Shown here piece by piece: positions 9,400 through 17,876 of a stretch of 33,587 bases of DNA. Under the pieces are notes generated by a model. It ran no database searches. It was not told the origin of the DNA and saw only the letters and a list, made by a program, of their open reading frames with translations. This DNA comes from Actinomycetota bacterium (GTDB lineage Bacteria > Actinomycetota > CADDZG01 > WHSQ01), in assembly GCA_013697295.1 (NCBI GenBank), contig JACCXF010000325.1, forward strand, positions 1-33,587, given 5' to 3'. The number at the start of each line of letters is the position of its first letter. The stretch's first letter is position 1. The position numbers and the translations under genes are program-made.

Positions 9400-10164
9400 G
9401 TGGAAGAGGTAAAGGTCCTGACCGGCGCAGAGGAGTTCACCCTGGGCGACGGACCGGTTGGAGCGCTCCTGGTTCACGGGTTCACGGGCAGCCCTCAGGG
9501 CCTGCGTGGCCTGGGTGAGTACCTGGCGGCCCGGGGCATCACCGTGAGCGGGCCGCGCCTGCCGGGCCACGGCACCAGCTGGGAGGACCTGTCAGTTCGG
9601 ACATCGGCCGAGTGGGTGCAGACGGTCGAGGACTCGTTCCACAAGTTGCAAGCCGAGAAGGACGAAGTCTTTCTGGTCGGACTGTCCTTCGGCGCCGCCC
9701 TTGCCCTCGACCTCGCGGCTCGCTATCCCGATCACATCTCCGGGATCGTGACCATCTCGGGCTTCATTATCACCAAGGACCCCCGCCGTTTCTTGTCACC
9801 GATCGTCCGTCGTGTCCTCAAGACGCTTCCCCCGATCTCAGGAGATATCGCAGATCCCGAGAGCAAGGAGATCAGCTACGAACGGCTGCCCGTACTTCAG
9901 GCGGACGAAGTCATCCGGTTCGGCAAGCGGGCACGCACGGCATTGCCCGCGGTCACGGCACCGCTGTTGATAATGCATTCCAAGAACGACCACACTGTCC
10001 ACCCCAGCAATGCGAACCTCATTCACGACTCCGCCGGCTCCGAGATCAAAGACATCGTGTGGTTCGATCGCTCGTATCACGTCCTGCCCCTCGACTTCGA
10101 CCGGGAAGAAGTTTTCGACCGCACCCACAAGTTCATCAAGGAGCATTCGATACATGGCATCTGA
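9400..10164 (+). CDS. Alpha/beta hydrolase, carboxylesterase / monoacylglycerol lipase type
   Basis: Cytosolic serine esterase of about 254 residues, close in length and motif layout to Est30-type carboxylesterases and bacterial monoacylglycerol lipases. The oxyanion segment is LLVHGFTGSP, the nucleophile S96 is in GLSFG, the acid is in HSKNDHTV and the catalytic His is in SYHVLPLDFDRE, matching the family pattern S-x-H-V-x-x-x-D. There is no signal peptide. The stop overlaps the next gene (ornithine cyclodeaminase-like, ATG at 10154) by 11 bases, so the two are probably cotranscribed. The exact ester substrate is not known; glycerolipid is suggested by nearby glpK and plsC. Confidence 0.88.
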   Translation: MEEVKVLTGAEEFTLGDGPVGALLVHGFTGSPQGLRGLGEYLAARGITVSGPRLPGHGTSWEDLSVRTSAEWVQTVEDSFHKLQAEKDEVFLVGLSFGAALALDLAARYPDHISGIVTISGFIITKDPRRFLSPIVRRVLKTLPPISGDIADPESKEISYERLPVLQADEVIRFGKRARTALPAVTAPLLIMHSKNDHTVHPSNANLIHDSAGSEIKDIVWFDRSYHVLPLDFDREEVFDRTHKFIKEHSIHGI

Positions 10165-11446
10165 GACCGTCACCTTGAAGGGACACATCCTCGACTCGCT
10201 TTCACTCCCGCGTTTGCTCGACGAGATCGTTGAGTTCGGAGCGCGGTACGAGATCCTGGACCTCCAGGTTGGCATCAAGCACGAGGACGTCTCGTTCGTG
10301 AAGCTTCGGGTTCAGATCGAGGGCGAGGACGACATGGCCCGTCTTCTCGATCGGCTCCAGCAACAAGGAGCGAACGCCGATACCGTCGAGGACGCGGAGT
10401 TAACGCGGGCCGACGTGGACGGGGCGTTCCCGGCGGGCTTTTACTCGTCGACCAATCTCGAGACTGAAGTGCGCGTGGCGGGTAAATGGATCCGGGTAGA
10501 CCGCACCGAGATGGACTGCGGCATCATCGTGAAGGACGACACCGCCCGCACGATCCCCATGAACGAGGTCCAGACAGGGATGTCGGTGGTGATGGCCGGA
10601 TTGGGGATCCGCGTCACTCCCCTAGATACGCACGCGGGCGACAAGCAGGCATTCGAGTTCATGACTTCGGACGTCTCCAGTGAGAAGCCCAAGGCTCTCC
10701 AGGTCGAGCAGGTTGCCAACCTCATGAGGGAGGTGAAGAAGAGCGGCAAGCGGATCCTCTGGGTCGCGGGGCCGGCGGTGGTCCACACCGGCTCGGGACC
10801 GGACCTTTGCGCATTGATCAGGGGCGGCTTCGTTGACGCCCTTTTCGCCGGGAACGGCGTGGCCGCGCACGACATCGAATCGAACATGTTCGGGACTTCG
10901 TTAGGCGTTCACCTTGACAAGGGCGTGGCAGCCGAGCATGGACACGAACACCACATCCGCGCCATCAACGAGGTACGACGACACGGTTCGTTCGAGGCCG
11001 CGATCGACGCCGGCATCTTCAACGGCGGCATCGTCTACCACCTCGTCAAGCGCGGCGCCGACTACATCTTCGGAGGCAGCGTGCGGGACGACGGTCCCCT
11101 GCCCGACGTCGTCACCGACATGCGTGAGGTACAAAGCAGGTTGCGCGACATCATCTGGGGAGATGGCGATGGCGATCTAATCGGATTCTGCATCGTCGTC
11201 GGCACGATGCTGCATGGTATCGCTACCGGAAACTGCCTACCCGCCTCGGTCCCACTCGTGTGCGTTGACATAAATCAGGCGACCGTCACGAAGCTGATGG
11301 ACCGGGGGTCGTTCCAGTCCATCGGCATCATCACGGACGTCGGTTTGTTCATCCGGGGGCTGGCGGAGCGCCTGGCCCCCGAGGAGATGAGCGACCCCTC
11401 GGAAGACGCCGATGTGCGCACTGCGGGAGCGCGCACGATCACCTAG
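10154..11446 (+). CDS. Archaeal-type ornithine cyclodeaminase / LOR-SDH domain protein (TIGR00300 family)
   Basis: A 430-residue protein of the TIGR00300 family. The N-terminal 100 residues are the LOR/SDH bifunctional-enzyme domain (SLSLPRLLDEIVEFGARYEI). The C-terminal part has GKRILWVAGPAVVHTGSGPD, the GNGVAAHDIESNMFGTSLG block, EHGHEHHIRAINEVRR and a nucleotide-binding-like segment near CVDINQATVTKL. Family members in methanogens and the C-terminal domain of cyanobacterial AgrE/ArgZ act as NAD-dependent ornithine cyclodeaminases giving proline and ammonia; assigning that activity here is inference. The open frame extends to 10010, but ATG 10154 matches the family N-terminus and overlaps the esterase stop. 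It ends 14 bases before the convergent cDPG-synthetase-like gene. Confidence 0.85.
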   Translation: MASETVTLKGHILDSLSLPRLLDEIVEFGARYEILDLQVGIKHEDVSFVKLRVQIEGEDDMARLLDRLQQQGANADTVEDAELTRADVDGAFPAGFYSSTNLETEVRVAGKWIRVDRTEMDCGIIVKDDTARTIPMNEVQTGMSVVMAGLGIRVTPLDTHAGDKQAFEFMTSDVSSEKPKALQVEQVANLMREVKKSGKRILWVAGPAVVHTGSGPDLCALIRGGFVDALFAGNGVAAHDIESNMFGTSLGVHLDKGVAAEHGHEHHIRAINEVRRHGSFEAAIDAGIFNGGIVYHLVKRGADYIFGGSVRDDGPLPDVVTDMREVQSRLRDIIWGDGDGDLIGFCIVVGTMLHGIATGNCLPASVPLVCVDINQATVTKLMDRGSFQSIGIITDVGLFIRGLAERLAPEEMSDPSEDADVRTAGARTIT

Positions 11447-11460
11447 CCCCGCTACAGGTG

Positions 11461-12789
11461 CTACAGATCCAGGCGTTTGCGCAGGGTTTGCGCCAGAGCC
11501 TCGGTCGCCGGATCGTCCAGCTCGTAGGTCACGCGCGCGGCCGGCTTCTCGATATCGATGATCTTGCGAAGGTCGATGGGGGTGGCGATGAGCACCGCGT
11601 CGACGTCAGCGGCGTTGATCGTCTGCGCCAATTCGTCTCGCTGTCGGTCCGAGTAACCCATGGCCGGAAGCAGCGGCCCCATGTGCCCGTAACGTTCGAA
11701 GACCTCCTTGATGCTGCCGACCGCCCACGGCCGCGGATCGATCGGTTCGGCGCCCGCCTGCCTGGCAGCCACCACACCGGCCCCGTAGGCCATCTCGCCA
11801 TGCGTCAGCGTGGGTCCATCCTCGACCACGATCACGCGCGCACCCGCTAGGTCGATGCCTTCCTCGATCGAGATAGGAGATGTCGCCTCGATCGTCTCCG
11901 CATCTGCATTCAACGACGAGATCGTTCCCCGGAGCGCGTCGAGATCCTCGGCCGCGGCCGAATCGACCTTGTTGATGACGATGACGTCCGCCATCCGGAG
12001 GTTGGCTTCCCCGGGGTGGTAGCGGGTCTCGTGCCCGGCGCGGAGTGGATCGGCCACCGTGATGTGCACGTCGGGCGAGTAGAACGGCAGATCGTTGTTG
12101 CCGCCGTCCCAGACGACCACGTCAGCTTCCTTCTCGGCTGCTCGCAGGATCTGCTCGTAATCGATACCGGCGTAAACGATCGAACCCGCCGCGACGTGCG
12201 GCTCGTACTCCTCACGTTCCTCGATCGTGCAATCCGCTGCGTCCATATCCTCATACGTTTCGAAGCGCTGAACCCTCTGTTTGACGAGATCGCCGTACGG
12301 CATCGGGTGACGAACGACCGCGATCCGTTTGCCGGCCGCCTTCAGTGACCTCGTCACAGCCCTGGTCGTCTGTGACTTGCCCGATCCCGTGCGCACTGCG
12401 CACACCGCGACGATCGGGGAGCTCGACGTCAGCATGGTCGACCGGGGGCCGAGCAACGTGTAGTCGGAACCGGCCGCCAGGGCCCTCGAGCCCACGTGCA
12501 TGACGGTTTCATGCGACACGTCCGAGTAGGAGAACACGACGTCGTCAACCGCGAGATCCCTCACGAGCCTCTCGAGCTCGTCCTCTGGGTGGATGGGGAT
12601 CCCATCCGGATAGAGGCGTCCCGCCAGCTCGGACGGGTAGGTCCGCTCGTCTATCCCCGGGATCTGAGTGGCCGTGAAAGCCACGACGTCGAAGCGATCG
12701 TCGTCCCGGTACACAACGTTGAAGTTGTGGAAGTCCCTGCCGGCCGCTCCAACGATCAGAACGCGTCGTCTACGCTGTTCTTTGGTCAT
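11461..12789 (-). CDS. Cyclic 2,3-diphosphoglycerate synthetase-like P-loop protein
   Basis: A 442-residue NTPase related to the archaeal cyclic 2,3-diphosphoglycerate synthetase. It has an N-terminal Rossmann-like domain (RRVLIVGAAGRDFHNFNVV), a P-loop (AVRTGSGKS, residues 131-139), then VVVWDGGNNDLPFYSPDVHI, VADPLRAGHETRYHPGE and a G4-like NKVD. All of these are recognisable from this family, which is widely annotated in bacteria as a GTPase or cDPG synthase. The bacterial role is unestablished. cDPG is best known as a solute in thermophilic methanogens. The gene is convergent with the TIGR00300 gene and divergent from the TetR gene 47 bases away. Confidence 0.82.
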   Translation of the reverse strand: MTKEQRRRRVLIVGAAGRDFHNFNVVYRDDDRFDVVAFTATQIPGIDERTYPSELAGRLYPDGIPIHPEDELERLVRDLAVDDVVFSYSDVSHETVMHVGSRALAAGSDYTLLGPRSTMLTSSSPIVAVCAVRTGSGKSQTTRAVTRSLKAAGKRIAVVRHPMPYGDLVKQRVQRFETYEDMDAADCTIEEREEYEPHVAAGSIVYAGIDYEQILRAAEKEADVVVWDGGNNDLPFYSPDVHITVADPLRAGHETRYHPGEANLRMADVIVINKVDSAAAEDLDALRGTISSLNADAETIEATSPISIEEGIDLAGARVIVVEDGPTLTHGEMAYGAGVVAARQAGAEPIDPRPWAVGSIKEVFERYGHMGPLLPAMGYSDRQRDELAQTINAADVDAVLIATPIDLRKIIDIEKPAARVTYELDDPATEALAQTLRKRLDL

Positions 12790-12836
12790 CGAGCCGGGAC
12801 ACTACACCGCCTACAAGCAGAAGGTACGAAGCGCCA

Positions 12837-13445
12837 ATGGCAGAGAGAAGACTGACGAAGAGAGGGACCCGACGCCGCGAGCAGGTGATGGAAGCGGCAC
12901 AAAGGCTCTTCGCAGACCAGGGTTACCACCGGACCACGGTGGGTGATGTCTGCGACACCCTGGGGGTCGGCAAGGGCGTCTTCTACTGGTACTTCCCGTC
13001 GAAAGAGGAACTCTTCTCGGAGCTCCTACAGGATTCACTCCTGCAACTGCGACGGGCACAGCACGCCGCCATCGAAAAGGTAGACGATCCGGTTGCCCGC
13101 CTCGAGGAGGGCATCCGGGCGTCGATCGCATTCTTTCGGGAGACACCAGGCTTGCTCACTCTGATCCGGACAGCGGCCCGCTACGAGGAGTTTGCGAGTT
13201 TCGTGGACAAAGGACACCAGATCATCGCGGACGACACCGCTACCCACCTCAAGGAAGGCATGGCCGCCGGTTCGATCCGTCACGGCGACCCCGAGCTGAT
13301 GGCGCACGGCATCCTCGGTGCGATATTTCACTTCGTAGAGATCTATTTCGGCACCGACGTAGAAGCCACCAGCGATCGGCCACAACTCGCCGACGAAGCC
13401 GTCGCTTTCTGCCTCAGGGGCATCCTGCAAGGCGACAAGCACTAG
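12837..13445 (+). CDS. TetR-family transcriptional regulator
   Basis: A 202-residue TetR regulator. The N-terminal helix-turn-helix (RREQVMEAAQRLFADQGYHR then TTVGDVCDTLGVGKGVFYWY) is canonical, and the C-terminal ligand domain has an Arg/Glu-rich helix pattern without a recognisable ligand class. It is divergent from the cDPG-synthetase-like gene over 47 bases, so it may regulate that gene and itself. The stop lies 6 bases from that of the convergent alaC. Regulated ligand and targets are unknown. Confidence 0.92.
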   Translation: MAERRLTKRGTRRREQVMEAAQRLFADQGYHRTTVGDVCDTLGVGKGVFYWYFPSKEELFSELLQDSLLQLRRAQHAAIEKVDDPVARLEEGIRASIAFFRETPGLLTLIRTAARYEEFASFVDKGHQIIADDTATHLKEGMAAGSIRHGDPELMAHGILGAIFHFVEIYFGTDVEATSDRPQLADEAVAFCLRGILQGDKH

Positions 13446-13451
13446 AACGGA

Positions 13452-14633
13452 TCAGGCGGGAGGGCCCTCCGCCAGGACCTTGCGGAGCCCGCGGATCGCC
13501 TGGCGGATGCGATGTTCGTTCTCGACCAGTGCGAAACGCACGAACCCGTCCCCATTCGGGCCGAAACCGATGCCCGGCGATACGGCCACCTTGCCCTGCG
13601 TAAGCACATGCTTGGCGAATTCGAGCGAGCCCATGTGTGCGAACGCGTCGGGTATCGGCGCCCACGCGAACATCGTTGCGGGCGGCCGCTGCATCTCCCA
13701 GCCAACACGATCGAGCCCATCACACAACACATCCCGGCGGCCCAGATAGATCTCGCGTATCTGCTTCGGAACCTCGGTGCACTCGTTCAGGGCGATGATC
13801 CCGGCTATCTGGATCGGCTGGAAGACCCCGTAGTCGAGGTAAGACTTCAGTTTCGTCAGCGCCCCGATCATCTCGCTGTTGCCGACAGCGAATGCAAGCC
13901 TCCACCCGGGCATCGAATACGACTTGGACATCGAGAAGAACTCGATCCCCACATCGCGAGCGCCTGGGACCTGCAATAAGGATGGAGCTCTCTCTTCACC
14001 GAACACCAGGTCGGCGTATGCGAGGTCGTGCACGATCATCATGTCGCGAGCCTTGGCGAAATCAACGAGTTGTTCGAAGAAATCGAGACCAACGACCGCT
14101 GTGGTGGGGTTGTGGGGGAACGAGCAGAGAACGGCCCGAGGCCGCGGCTCGGAACGCTCGTACGCGTCCACCAGATCGGAGAAGAAGTCGGATCCGAAGA
14201 GCAGAGGGACCGAGGTGACGGTCGCTCCGGACAGGATCATCGCGTAGGTGTGGATCGGATAGGTCGGCTCGGGAACAAGCACCGAGTCGCCTGGTTCGCA
14301 CAGAACCCACGCGAGATGTGACAGTCCCTCCTTAGCTCCAATCACGGCCACGGCCTCGGTGTCGGGATCGAGGTCGATGTTCCAGGACCGTTGGTAGTGG
14401 TCACAGATCGCCTGACGAAGCTTCGGGATCCCCCGCGACGCCGAGTAGCGGTGGTTGCGCCCGTTCTCGACCGCTTCCTTCAGCTTCTGGACGACCGGTT
14501 CGGGCGTGGGGATATCCGGATTGCCCATCCCGAGGTCGATGATGTCCTCCCCCGCCCTTCGGGCCTGCATCTTCAAGTCATTCACGATCGAGAAGACGTA
14601 TGGAGGGAAACGTTCGATGCGCCGAAACTCCAT
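13452..14633 (-). CDS. alaC: AlaC-type aminotransferase (glutamate-pyruvate)
   Basis: Class I/II PLP aminotransferase of 393 residues with close similarity to E. coli AlaC (alanine synthesis from pyruvate and glutamate). Shared blocks include [76 protein letters not shown], the PLP Lys in [29 protein letters not shown] and [18 protein letters not shown]. The nearest alternatives are LL-diaminopimelate aminotransferases, which these motifs fit less well. It lies 35 bases downstream of the histidine phosphatase gene on the minus strand. Confidence 0.92.
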   Translation of the reverse strand: MEFRRIERFPPYVFSIVNDLKMQARRAGEDIIDLGMGNPDIPTPEPVVQKLKEAVENGRNHRYSASRGIPKLRQAICDHYQRSWNIDLDPDTEAVAVIGAKEGLSHLAWVLCEPGDSVLVPEPTYPIHTYAMILSGATVTSVPLLFGSDFFSDLVDAYERSEPRPRAVLCSFPHNPTTAVVGLDFFEQLVDFAKARDMMIVHDLAYADLVFGEERAPSLLQVPGARDVGIEFFSMSKSYSMPGWRLAFAVGNSEMIGALTKLKSYLDYGVFQPIQIAGIIALNECTEVPKQIREIYLGRRDVLCDGLDRVGWEMQRPPATMFAWAPIPDAFAHMGSLEFAKHVLTQGKVAVSPGIGFGPNGDGFVRFALVENEHRIRQAIRGLRKVLAEGPPA

Positions 14634-14668
14634 GCGGATGAACCTAGCAGGCCCAGAGTCGGGGCCCG

Positions 14669-15301
14669 TTATTGATTGGGATCGTCCTCCATCGCCGTGG
14701 TTGCCCCGTCGTGGCGCTTGATGTCGCCCCAGGTGAGGAGTCCATCGCGCGCTCCGACCTCGAGCTCGACGACACCTCCGTTGCTAACACCACGCAGCCG
14801 GGCCGACTCGCGATCGTCGTATCCCATCGCCTCCGCAACCAACCACCTCATCGTTCCACCATGACTCACGACCGCCACGGTCCCATCTGGATGCGCCTCC
14901 ACTATCCGCCCAAGGGCTCGCAGAGCCCGAGCCCTGACCTCCTGCGGGGTCTCCCCGCCAGGCCTCGCGTGATAGTGCCGGGCCCGGCCCCAGAGCTCGG
15001 GCCAGCGACGCTCGATCTCGTCGGCGGGCATCCCCTCCCACACGCCCTGGTCGATCTCGCGCAGATCCGGATCGGCGGTGACATCCACGCCGCGCGCTGC
15101 GGCGAGCGGGCGCGCGGTCTCGACCGCACGACTGAGATCGCTCGCGTACACCGCATCGATGTCCCTACCCGAGAGTGAGGCCGCGGTCTTCGTCGCCTCT
15201 CGGCGACCCCTGTCGTTGAGAGGGATGTCGGCATGACCCTGCGCGAGTCGCTTGTCGTTCCATTCCGTCGAGCCGTGTCGGATCAGCAGGATCGTCGTCA
15301 T
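14669..15301 (-). CDS. Histidine phosphatase family protein (phosphoglycerate-mutase-like)
   Basis: A 210-residue member of the histidine phosphatase superfamily. The catalytic [10 protein letters not shown] motif is at residues 6-15 with His9 as the nucleophile. The conserved Arg is in [12 protein letters not shown], the acid in [10 protein letters not shown] and the second His in [11 protein letters not shown]. The size and motifs fit the CobC / GpmB-like phosphatases rather than glycolytic mutase. The substrate cannot be inferred. It lies between the exonuclease and alaC on the minus strand, probably as part of one transcript. Confidence 0.9.
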   Translation of the reverse strand: MTTILLIRHGSTEWNDKRLAQGHADIPLNDRGRREATKTAASLSGRDIDAVYASDLSRAVETARPLAAARGVDVTADPDLREIDQGVWEGMPADEIERRWPELWGRARHYHARPGGETPQEVRARALRALGRIVEAHPDGTVAVVSHGGTMRWLVAEAMGYDDRESARLRGVSNGGVVELEVGARDGLLTWGDIKRHDGATTAMEDDPNQ

Positions 15302-15323
15302 CTTCTTGCCCGTCCCGTCCTCA

Positions 15324-16208
15324 CTATCTTGCTCCCCCTTGGGACCCGCCGGCTACGGCTCGGGCGAGGCGCGCGGAGGAGCTCTTCAGACCGTGGATCT
15401 CCCCCAACTCATGCAAGGCATCGTCGTTCGGTTGGTGTGCCTCGGTCATCTCGACCTCGGCATCGGGCACCAGGCCCACGACCGTCTTCATAGCTTCGAG
15501 ATAGTCCCGCGCCTGGTCGAAGGCCAGGGCCTGCTTGGGGGGAAGGGTCGCGAGGTTCTCGAGGATCGCGTCGACCGATCCGAATTCGCGCAGCAGCTTC
15601 ACCCCCCGCACGGGCCCGATCCCGGCTACCCCGGGCAATCCGTCCGAGCTGTCCCCTCGCAGGATGGCGAACTGCGGGTAGAGCGACGGAGGCACGCCGT
15701 ACTTCTCCTCCACGGCCGACTCGTCGAACACGGTCAGCTCGCTGACTCCTTTGACCGGAAAGAGAAGGACGATGTCGGGATCGCGAACGAGGGCGAGCAG
15801 ATCTCGGTCGCCGGAAACTATCGCCGCCTGCTCCTCCGGAGGCTTCCGTGCGACCAGTGTCGCGAGCACGTCGTCGGCCTCGAGCCCAGCCGCTTCGGCG
15901 CGAACGATCCCCGCCGTGTCGAGAACCTCTGCCAGCACATCGAACTGGCGCGGGAGCTCCGGAGGATCTTCCTGCCGCTCCGACTTGTAACCGGCGTAGG
16001 CCTCAACGCGGAACGCGGGTCGCCAGTCCGCGTCGAAGACGGCTACGACCTCGCGCGGTCGCCGGTCGGTCAGCAACCGCGTTGTCATCTCCATGAAACC
16101 CCTCACGGCGTTGACCGACCTGCCCTGAGGGTCCCGGATGGTTTTCGGAAGGGCGAAGAACGCCCGGTATACGAGGCTAGGAGCGTCGAGGTACATGCGA
16201 TCGATCAT
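15324..16208 (-). CDS. Stand-alone 5'-3' exonuclease (Pol I-type FEN domain)
   Basis: A 294-residue protein equivalent to the N-terminal 5'-3' exonuclease domain of DNA polymerase I, without the polymerase. Metal-binding acidic residues are visible in MYLDAPSLVYRAFF, VAVFDADWRPAF, EADDVLATL, SGDRDLLAL and GDSSDGLPGVAGIGPVRG, the last also being the helix-hairpin-helix/H3TH DNA-binding segment. It likely removes RNA primers or flaps. The ATG overlaps the MFS stop (ATGA), so translation is probably coupled to the upstream transporter gene, an odd functional pairing. Whether a full polA exists elsewhere cannot be told from this window. Confidence 0.92.
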   Translation of the reverse strand: MIDRMYLDAPSLVYRAFFALPKTIRDPQGRSVNAVRGFMEMTTRLLTDRRPREVVAVFDADWRPAFRVEAYAGYKSERQEDPPELPRQFDVLAEVLDTAGIVRAEAAGLEADDVLATLVARKPPEEQAAIVSGDRDLLALVRDPDIVLLFPVKGVSELTVFDESAVEEKYGVPPSLYPQFAILRGDSSDGLPGVAGIGPVRGVKLLREFGSVDAILENLATLPPKQALAFDQARDYLEAMKTVVGLVPDAEVEMTEAHQPNDDALHELGEIHGLKSSSARLARAVAGGSQGGAR

Positions 16209-17557
16209 CAGCCCGACATCTTCGCCGAATGTTCGATGTCGCGTTCCTCCTCACTGTCGCGATCCCACGAGGCCTCGGGCTTACGAGAAGCCCCGCGGAT
16301 CCTCATCCGCTCGTCCTTCTCGGTGTCGTACAGGCGCGGCAATACCATGAACGAAAGCATGGCGACCGCACCCAGCACGCCTGCCCCGATGAGTGTCGCC
16401 CTCAACCCGATCAGCTTCCAGAGGGGACCCGTCAACGCGAATGACAACGGCGTGAGGCCTGTCGAGACCATCCAATCGAGGCTCTGCACACGCCCCAAGA
16501 GGTCGCGCGGAACGAGCCGGTGCATGAGCGTGCTCCACACGATCATCCCGGCGGATACGGCGGCGCCGTCGATGAAGCCAAAGATCATCGCCTGCCAGAC
16601 GGTCGTGACGAAGGCGAAACCGGCAACCGCTCCCGCCGCCACCGCGAAGCTGAGGTACATGAACACCATGTGTCGTCGGGGCAACCCGCGCTGCGCCATC
16701 ACCACGGCCACGAGGATCGAGCCAACGCCTCCCGCAGCGAAGACCAGTCCGAGAGCATCCGCGCCCGAGGCCAGGTTGTTCTTGATGACGAACGGCAGCA
16801 GGACCTCGAACGGGCCCACCCAGAAGAGAAGCATCAACGAGGCCGCCGCCAGCGTCGCCCACAGCCAGGTGTGGGCCTTGACGAATCGCAGGCCCTCCGC
16901 AACCTCCGAGAACATCGAACCCTGTCGTTCCCTCGAAGGCGCGCCCTTGCGTGCCGTTATCGCGTAGATGCAGGCCCCCGAGACGACGAACGTGAGCGCG
17001 TCGAACAGGAAGGCGTAGCCTTCGTTGCCCTCTCCGGCGGCGGCGATGACTATCCCTCCGACCGCCGGGCCCAGGAGACGTTCCGCCAGAGGCCGGACGA
17101 ACTGTCCGAGAGAGTTCGCCTCTACCAGGAGGTGCTGGGGCACGAGGTCCGGGATGATCGCTCCGAACGAGGGCCCGAAGAAGGCATCCCCGATGCCATA
17201 GATCGCGACGAACACGAACATGTGCCAGAGCTCGAGGTCCCCGGTGATGGACAGCACCCCGATGACCACAACCGCGACGAAACGGATGACGTCGGAGAGG
17301 ATCAACAGAGCGCGTCGATCGAACCGATCACTCAGGACCCCGCTCAGCAGCATGAACACGACCATCGGAACGGTCCAGGCAACGCCCACAGCGGAAAGCG
17401 CCGTAGGAGCGTTCGAAAGGGCGTAGACCTGCCACGCGAGGGCGACGTAGTAGATGCCGTCACCCAGCAGCGAAACGCTTTCTCCGATCCACAGGAGCCT
17501 GAAGTCCTTGATCCGGAGGGGCATCAGTATTCGAATCTTGTTATCTATGCGAAGCAT
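16208..17557 (-). CDS. MFS exporter (EntS-like family)
   Basis: A 449-residue major facilitator with about 12 hydrophobic segments. LLWIGESVSLLGDGIYYVAL is the typical TM1 of the MFS_3/EntS-like group, and LSGVLSDRFDRRALLILSD is the TM2-3 loop signature. The C-terminus is a hydrophilic tail rich in Arg, Glu and Asp. An AAAGGA seven bases before ATG 17557 supports that start, although MPLRIKDFRLLW at 17524 would resemble the family start better. It is probably an efflux system of unknown substrate. The stop overlaps the start of the exonuclease gene. The 319 bases upstream hold no confident gene. Confidence 0.9.
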   Translation of the reverse strand: MLRIDNKIRILMPLRIKDFRLLWIGESVSLLGDGIYYVALAWQVYALSNAPTALSAVGVAWTVPMVVFMLLSGVLSDRFDRRALLILSDVIRFVAVVVIGVLSITGDLELWHMFVFVAIYGIGDAFFGPSFGAIIPDLVPQHLLVEANSLGQFVRPLAERLLGPAVGGIVIAAAGEGNEGYAFLFDALTFVVSGACIYAITARKGAPSRERQGSMFSEVAEGLRFVKAHTWLWATLAAASLMLLFWVGPFEVLLPFVIKNNLASGADALGLVFAAGGVGSILVAVVMAQRGLPRRHMVFMYLSFAVAAGAVAGFAFVTTVWQAMIFGFIDGAAVSAGMIVWSTLMHRLVPRDLLGRVQSLDWMVSTGLTPLSFALTGPLWKLIGLRATLIGAGVLGAVAMLSFMVLPRLYDTEKDERMRIRGASRKPEASWDRDSEEERDIEHSAKMSG

Positions 17558-17876
17558 GTCGTGTTCCTTTGGTAAGAGCCGTCACGGTGCGACAGGGCGC
17601 ACGAGTGGCGGAGAGGCGGCGCGAGGACGAGTTCTTGCGGGGCCCTCAGGCGGCGGAGAAGCAGATGCGCGGGGTGCTCTCCGTGGCCGGAGGTCTCGAC
17701 GGTCGCATGGACGCGCGCAGAGGCACAACCATCGCCGCTTCGAGAAACCCTTTGTGGGCAAGTCCTTTGTGCGAACACCACACGTTGGAACCCACGTCGC
17801 ATACCGCTTTCATCATTCTTCTGTTATAGCACGGGGTTACGGCTCGACTCCACAAGCTTGCCTCGATCGACTCCGG
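17558..17876. other. Intergenic stretch without a confident gene
   Basis: This 319-base stretch lies between the MFS gene and the broken copper ATPase. Short frames exist on both strands (86 codons plus at 17569-17829, 69 codons minus at 17646-17855), but none has a known domain, and their composition fits out-of-frame coding or spacer DNA. I see no tRNA, terminator or repeat beyond a short direct CCTTTGTG near 17755 and 17765. It may be debris left by the deletion in the ATPase. Confidence 0.5.

Noticed and set aside
15252-16967. Plus-strand 571-codon open frame, the second longest in the window
   Set aside because: It lies opposite the exonuclease and MFS genes, has a low-complexity Arg/Ser/Pro product and no domain.
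17569-17829. Possible small plus-strand gene of 86 codons
   Set aside because: No ribosome binding site, no domain and no recognised homologue. The minus strand is equally open.
17820-17870. Possible tRNA T-arm (GGTTACGGCTCGACTCC)
   Set aside because: The loop does not match GTTCRAN, and no acceptor or anticodon stems pair around it.
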